Positions 59,792-64,000 of a DNA stretch of 64,000 bases are shown piece after piece. The position numbers and the translations under genes were made by a program. Each line of letters begins with the position of its first letter. Position 1 is the stretch's first letter. Under the pieces are notes generated by a model. The model made no database searches and had not been told where the DNA came from. It saw only the letters and a program-made list of their open reading frames with translations. The stretch lies in assembly GCF_000817815.1 (NCBI RefSeq), contig NZ_JPRD01000005.1, positions 1 to 64,000 on the forward strand, read 5' to 3'. This DNA comes from Vibrio owensii CAIM 1854 = LMG 25443 (GTDB lineage: Bacteria > Pseudomonadota > Gammaproteobacteria > Enterobacterales > Vibrionaceae).

Positions 59792-60907
59792 ATGAGAGTA
59801 GGTTTAGTTGGTTGGCGCGGCATGGTCGGTTCAGTTCTGATGCAGCGCATGGTCGAAGAGAAAGACTTCGATCTGATCGAGCCAGTTTTCTACAGCACGT
59901 CTCAAATAGGTATCCCAGCTCCAAACCTAGGTAAAGAAGCTGGTCTACTTCAAGATGCGTTCGATATTGACAGTTTAAAACAACTTGATGCAGTGATTAC
60001 GTGTCAAGGTGGCGGTTACACAGAGAAAGTTTACCCAGCACTTCGTCAAGCTGGTTGGAAAGGTTACTGGATCGATGCGGCTTCGACACTTCGTATGGCA
60101 GAAGACTCCATCATTACTCTAGATCCTGTGAACCTAGCGCAAATTCAACAAGGCATTCACGGCGGCACTAACACCTTTGTTGGTGGTAACTGTACTGTTA
60201 GCTTGATGCTCATGGGCCTTGGCGGCCTGTTCGAGAAAGGTTTGGTTGAGTGGGCAAGTGCAATGACGTACCAAGCGGCGTCTGGCGCAGGTGCACAAAA
60301 CATGCGTGAGCTGATTTCTCAGATGGGCGTGATCAACGATTCTGTGAGCTCTGAACTGGCTAATCCAGCAAGCTCTATTCTAGACATCGATAAGAAAGTT
60401 GCCGACACAATGCGCAGCTCTTCATTCCCAACGGATAAGTTTGGTGTGCCGCTAGCTGGCTCTTTGATTCCTTGGATCGACGTTAAACGCGACAATGGTC
60501 AGAGTAAGGAAGAGTGGAAAGCGGGTGTAGAAGCGAACAAGATCCTTGGCTTCCAAGATGCGCCAGTGCCAATCGATGGTACATGCGTACGTATCGGTGC
60601 GATGCGTTGTCACTCTCAAGCATTGACTATCAAGCTGAAGCAAAATGTACCAATGGATGAGATTGAAGAAATCATCGCAACGCATAACGATTGGGTTAAA
60701 GTGATTCCAAACGATCGTGACATCACGGCTCAAGAACTCACTCCAGCGAAAGTAACGGGTACGCTTTCTATTCCGGTAGGCCGTCTACGTAAGATGGCAA
60801 TGGGCGATGACTTCCTAAACGCTTTCACTGTTGGTGACCAGCTATTATGGGGTGCAGCAGAGCCATTACGCCGTACTCTACGCATCATTCTTGCTGAGAA
60901 AGCTTAA
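59792..60907 (+). CDS. asd: Aspartate-semialdehyde dehydrogenase
   Basis: A 371-residue NADPH enzyme making aspartate semialdehyde from aspartyl phosphate, the branch point to lysine/diaminopimelate, methionine and threonine. NADP motif [15 protein letters not shown] at 5-19, catalytic Cys134 in GGNCTVSLM, and [11 protein letters not shown] with the active-site histidine. It is the gammaproteobacterial long form (E. coli 367). Start ATG 59792 preceded by GGAGAG. Vibrio genomes normally have a second asd, so this may be one of two. Confidence 0.95.
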   Translation: MRVGLVGWRGMVGSVLMQRMVEEKDFDLIEPVFYSTSQIGIPAPNLGKEAGLLQDAFDIDSLKQLDAVITCQGGGYTEKVYPALRQAGWKGYWIDAASTLRMAEDSIITLDPVNLAQIQQGIHGGTNTFVGGNCTVSLMLMGLGGLFEKGLVEWASAMTYQAASGAGAQNMRELISQMGVINDSVSSELANPASSILDIDKKVADTMRSSSFPTDKFGVPLAGSLIPWIDVKRDNGQSKEEWKAGVEANKILGFQDAPVPIDGTCVRIGAMRCHSQALTIKLKQNVPMDEIEEIIATHNDWVKVIPNDRDITAQELTPAKVTGTLSIPVGRLRKMAMGDDFLNAFTVGDQLLWGAAEPLRRTLRIILAEKA

Positions 60908-60947
60908 AAGAACGAACACTACGTTTCTTGAGAGCCAAACGCTATAT

Positions 60948-60977
60948 AAAAGCCGATGTGAATTCATCGGCTTTTTT
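60948..60977 (+). terminator. Terminator of asd
   Basis: AAAAGCCGATG (60948-60958) / CATCGGCTTTT (60965-60975) and T-run. Confidence 0.85.
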
Positions 60978-61086
60978 GATCGTAAGTCTGGAGTACGGAA
61001 CGGGCTGTACTTTGCGAAAGTTCTTTATTAAGAGAGACAAATAGAGGGGGCTGGCGCCCTCGTTCTTTAGAGTGAGAGATATTGTT

Positions 61087-61153
61087 CTCCAAACTAACGC
61101 CGCGTCATTCCCGAAAGCGACGAAGGAGCGCAGTCGGGAATCTCTTGTTGGAG
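61087..61153. repeat. Intergenic hairpin repeat (REP/MITE-like)
   Basis: Nested inverted repeats: outer CTCCAA / TTGGAG and inner ATTCCCGA (61107-61114) / TCGGGAAT (61134-61141), the latter around GCGACGAAGGAGCGCAG. This GTCATTCCCG...CGGGAATC unit is a kind of dispersed intergenic repeat found in many proteobacterial genomes. A further small hairpin (GAGGG/CCCTC near 61043-61062) precedes it. It lies between asd and the channel gene. Confidence 0.65.
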
Positions 61154-61219
61154 GCATCACGCATCACGCCCTGAGACTCGGGAGCGCTCCACTTTAGGCA
61201 TCGAAAGCCGATTCCTGTT

Positions 61220-62068
61220 CTATTCTTCCTCGTCTGCACTCACGACGCGATTGTCAGGATCCGCTAACTCACTACCACAATGCTTACAGTGCATCGCATC
61301 AGAATCATGGCCGGAGCGGTTACAGTTCGGGCATTTCACCAGTTCTTTATGAGCATTCATCTCGTTACTCAATTCTGCGGTAATAATGCCAGTGGGAACC
61401 GCCAGTATCGAATAACCAAGCAACATGGTTAATGACGCGATGGCTTTCCCGAGATGTGTTTGCGGCACCATGTCACCGTAGCCCACGGTAGTGATCGTCA
61501 CAATCGCCCAGTAGATGCTTTTCGGAATACTCGTAAAACCATTGTGTGGGCCTTCAATAACGAAGATTAGCGCACCAAAAATGGTGACCAGAATACCTAC
61601 AGTACTAAAGAAGATAAGAATCTTACGACGCGCCATTAACAGAGAGCGCAACAAGATGTTGGAATCTTGCAGGTAGCGTACAAGTTTTAGGATTCGGAAG
61701 ATGCGCATGACACGCAGCAATCGCACGACACCCATAAACGATGCGCCAGGGAAGAAGATCGCCAGATACGTTGGCAAAATAGCCAACAAATCGACTACAC
61801 CATAAAAGCTGGTTGCGTAAGACTTAGGCTTGGGAGAACAGTAAAGCCTTAATAAGTACTCAACTGTGAATAGGGCAGTAAAAGTGTATTCAATATAACG
61901 CAGTTCTCGTGACCATTCTGTCATCACAGATGGTAAGGACTCTAAGATGAGAACCACAAGAGAAGTGATGATCGCAATAATCAGCGCGATATCGAAAATG
62001 CGCCCAGCACGAGTGTGCGTGCCGAAGATGATGACGTATAAATGATGCTTAAGAGACTTGCGAGGCAT
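61220..62068 (-). CDS. Voltage-gated-type potassium channel with C-terminal zinc ribbon
   Basis: A 282-residue six-helix ion transporter. The S4 segment is charged (VRLLRVMRIFRILKLVRYL, arginines every third residue) and the pore loop carries the selectivity filter TTVGYGDM, marking a K+ channel of the Kv superfamily. Beyond the last helix a treble-clef-like zinc ribbon (CPNCNRSGH...CKHCGSEL) occupies about 243-265, then an acidic tail. Prokaryotic Kv-like channels usually lack such a ribbon or have RCK domains instead. Physiological role unknown. Confidence 0.9.
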   Translation of the reverse strand: MPRKSLKHHLYVIIFGTHTRAGRIFDIALIIAIITSLVVLILESLPSVMTEWSRELRYIEYTFTALFTVEYLLRLYCSPKPKSYATSFYGVVDLLAILPTYLAIFFPGASFMGVVRLLRVMRIFRILKLVRYLQDSNILLRSLLMARRKILIFFSTVGILVTIFGALIFVIEGPHNGFTSIPKSIYWAIVTITTVGYGDMVPQTHLGKAIASLTMLLGYSILAVPTGIITAELSNEMNAHKELVKCPNCNRSGHDSDAMHCKHCGSELADPDNRVVSADEEE

Positions 62069-62130
62069 GATGTTGCACTGTCAGCGTTAAAATGAAACGG
62101 ATTGCAACATCATACCAGAAGTTGGGAAAG

Positions 62131-62769
62131 TTAGGCTAAACCGGGGAATAGGTTTCTTAGGCCGTTAGCAATGAACTCAATACCCAATGCGCCAAGGATC
62201 AGGCCCATAATACGCGTGATCACGTTGATACCTGTCTGACCAAGAAAGCGTACGATCAAAGGCGCAGAACGGAATAGCAACCAAGAGCAGAAACAGAACA
62301 GCATGATGGTGACACTAATACCAACGGTATCAAGTGCACTTGGGTAACGTGCACCATAAACGATGGTTGAACTGATGGCACCAGGGCCTGCCATTAATGG
62401 CATCGCCAGTGGTACTACGCCGATTTGTTCGCGGCTGACGTATTCTGATTTCTCTTGTTTGTTCTGCTTATCTTCACCCAACTTACCGCTCATCATCGAG
62501 AACGCGATACTAAGAAGTAGCAAGCCGCCAGCAACACGGAAAGAATCCAGAGAAATGCTGAACATATCTAGCAACAACTGACCAGCAAAAAGAGAAATGA
62601 TCAAAATGACCGCAACCGCAACATTGGCTGTCGTGGCGGTTTTGCTTTTCTCTTCTGGTGTCATATGACCGGTCAGTGATACGAACACAGGCATGATACC
62701 AACAGGGTTCACTGCTGCGACCAAACCTAAGAAAAACTGTAGGAAAATAGCTAACTCTAAAGTCTGCAT
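62131..62769 (-). CDS. ychE: MarC family membrane protein YchE (UPF0056)
   Basis: A 212-residue six-helix inner-membrane protein. MarC-family motifs are NPVGIMPVFVSLTG near 21 and PLAMPLMAGPGAIS near 120. Function unknown; despite the name, MarC proteins are not drug exporters by current understanding. It stands next to adhE and divergent from it, the same neighbour as E. coli ychE, which supports the assignment. Confidence 0.9.
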   Translation of the reverse strand: MQTLELAIFLQFFLGLVAAVNPVGIMPVFVSLTGHMTPEEKSKTATTANVAVAVILIISLFAGQLLLDMFSISLDSFRVAGGLLLLSIAFSMMSGKLGEDKQNKQEKSEYVSREQIGVVPLAMPLMAGPGAISSTIVYGARYPSALDTVGISVTIMLFCFCSWLLFRSAPLIVRFLGQTGINVITRIMGLILGALGIEFIANGLRNLFPGLA

Positions 62770-63420
62770 GTTGCTTACTCGTAAACGTTCACAATAGTGA
62801 AAAAGAGAGGGGGTAATTTTAGGCGGTAATGTAAGGCAAAAGTGCGGTCGGAAGAAATGAAAAAAACTAACGTATTTGGCCTAGTATTTGTGAGAAAAAC
62901 TAATTATTGAAGAAAATGTATGCAATCTGGAAACGAATTGTTACGTAGAAGATTGGTGGTAACCTGAACTGATTTACACAAACGTTAACATTCGCACATT
63001 TTTCACAAAAAGAAAGGTGGTTTGTAGAGAGATATGACGCATTCGATATACTCTCAGTAGCACAAAAATTAGGGTCCACATGTAATTTTGTTGGCTAAAA
63101 ATGAAACTTTTTTACAGATTATTGTTGTTTCTTTTAGTTTTTAGTTCGTTTGCTTCTTTTTTGCTCAATTAAAAATGAAGTTTAATTTATTTGTTTATCA
63201 ATGATTTAAGTCGTTTTGTTGTGGTAAACCACTACTTTGGGGGTATTTCAGTTGTGAGAACTGATCCAAGTCAATTTTTTTCACACTCTGAAATATTATA
63301 CTCAGCCCTGAAAGCAATTTACTAAGATGGTTGTTAGTTAAGTCGCTGATAAACAGTAGAAACGAAAGACAATAGCCTTACTAAAAAGTTTTTAATATTT
63401 ATTATTTTAGGAGATCCACC
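62770..63420 (+). other. Long leader and promoter region of adhE
   Basis: 651 bases without a coding frame. It includes the inverted repeat GTGGTAAACCAC (63221-63232), an FNR-like site at 63261, and an AT-rich stretch before the AGGAG ribosome site at 63410-63414. A long untranslated leader is also known for E. coli adhE, whose translation depends on RNase III processing; I see no direct proof of the same here. Confidence 0.45.
63261..63274. promoter_or_regulatory. FNR-like site upstream of adhE
   Basis: CTGATCCAAGTCAA matches 8 of the 10 defined bases of the FNR consensus TTGATnnnnATCAA. It lies 147 bases before the adhE start and would fit oxygen-controlled expression of this fermentation gene. 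Confidence 0.4.
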
Positions 63421-64000
63421 ATGCCTGTAACTAACTTAGCTGAACTAGATGCTCTAGTAGCACGCGTTAAAGCAGCACAAGAAGAGTTCGCTACATTTTC
63501 TCAAGAGAAAGTAGATGCAATCTTCCGCGCAGCTTCTCTTGCAGCTAACCATGCTCGTATTCCACTAGCACAACAAGCAGTTGCTGAATCTGGAATGGGT
63601 ATTGTTGAAGATAAGGTAATCAAAAACCACTTCGCTTCAGAATTCATCTACAACAAATACAAAGACGAAAAAACATGTGGCATCTTGGAAGAAGATGACA
63701 ACCTAGGCACGATGACTATCGCTGAGCCTGTAGGTATCATCTGTGGTATCGTTCCAACGACTAACCCAACTTCTACTGCAATCTTCAAATCTCTAATTTC
63801 TCTAAAAACTCGTAACGGCATCATCTTCTCGCCACACCCACGTGCGAAGAACTCTACTAACGATGCAGCTAAACTAGTTCTAGACGCAGCAGTAGCAGCG
63901 GGTGCTCCAAAAGACATCATCGGTTGGATCGACCAACCATCTGTAGAGCTTTCTAACGCTCTTATGAAGCACGACGGCATCGCTCTTATCCTTGCAACTG
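63421..64000 (+). CDS. adhE: Bifunctional aldehyde/alcohol dehydrogenase, N-terminal part
   Basis: The first 193 codons of a gene that continues beyond the window. MPVTNLAELDALVARVKAAQ and the following region match the acetaldehyde-CoA dehydrogenase half of AdhE, including EPVGIICGIVPTTNPTSTAIFKS (about 105-127), with the coenzyme-binding lysine and asparagine, and HPRAKNST. The full protein (about 890-900 residues) reduces acetyl-CoA to ethanol in two steps and forms spirosomes. Codon use is strongly biased, as in gapA, pointing to high expression. AGGAG lies 6 bases before the ATG. Confidence 0.95.
   Translation, partial: MPVTNLAELDALVARVKAAQEEFATFSQEKVDAIFRAASLAANHARIPLAQQAVAESGMGIVEDKVIKNHFASEFIYNKYKDEKTCGILEEDDNLGTMTIAEPVGIICGIVPTTNPTSTAIFKSLISLKTRNGIIFSPHPRAKNSTNDAAKLVLDAAVAAGAPKDIIGWIDQPSVELSNALMKHDGIALILAT

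Overview
The window is gammaproteobacterial chromosome, almost certainly a Vibrio of the parahaemolyticus/alginolyticus/harveyi type. The evidence is the protein sequences themselves (GapA, AdhE, TopB, SppA, YejK/L/M and Asd all read as Vibrio-like) and gene neighbourhoods shared with enteric bacteria: gapA-yeaD beside msrB-yeaC, then ansA-sppA, ydjA-topB, yejM-yejL next to yejK, and ychE next to adhE. Most of the window is ordinary core or conserved accessory genome, with short intergenic regions and many clear intrinsic terminators.

Layout. 1-5.9 kb: aquaporin Z, then a cysteine-catabolism cluster (a permease broken by an internal deletion, ridA, the cysteine desulfidase cyuA and a YheO-type regulator), two cysteine-cluster proteins (YkgJ-like and YcgN) and a small secreted protein. 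5.87-18.38 kb: an integrated mobile element inserted a few bases behind ycgN and bounded by a 12-bp direct repeat. Its left end carries four tightly coupled recombination genes (active tyrosine recombinase, catalytically degenerate recombinase-fold protein, second active recombinase, small coiled-coil protein). That order matches the intA-tfp-intB-srap core of the strand-biased circularising integrative elements (SE, Tn6283 type) known from marine Vibrionaceae. The cargo is a methyltransferase, a small FimB-size integrase, an OLD-family ATPase/TOPRIM nuclease and a restriction-endonuclease/STAND-ATPase fusion; the last two are probable anti-phage genes. 18.5-34 kb: membrane stress protein, a glutamate decarboxylase plus AspT-type exchanger operon (acid resistance), MscS channel, two small oxidative or glyoxalase-type enzymes, alkaline phosphatase, iron-linked ChaN lipoprotein, rlmA, a chemoreceptor and a nucleoside hydrolase.

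34-47 kb: central metabolism and maintenance (yeaD, gapA, msrB, yeaC, ansA, sppA, fadH behind a perfect FadR-type operator, ydjA, topB). 47-51.8 kb: a strong Fur-box palindrome between a 39-residue membrane peptide and a histone-deacetylase-family enzyme, a YjgN/M48 peptidase pair and tRNA-Ser(UGA). 51.9-64 kb: yejM, yejL, yejK, a membrane-anchored Hpt protein, a lipoprotein, NhaC antiporter, asd, an intergenic hairpin repeat, a potassium-type channel, ychE and the start of adhE, which runs off the window.

The most interesting parts are the mobile element (degenerate recombinase with two compensating A-run frameshifts, one on a perfect -1 slippery heptamer; STAND-type defence candidate), the microhomology deletion in the cysteine permease, and the 43-bp Fur palindrome controlling an overlooked small protein. 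All functional statements come from reading sequence and family knowledge; no database search was run.
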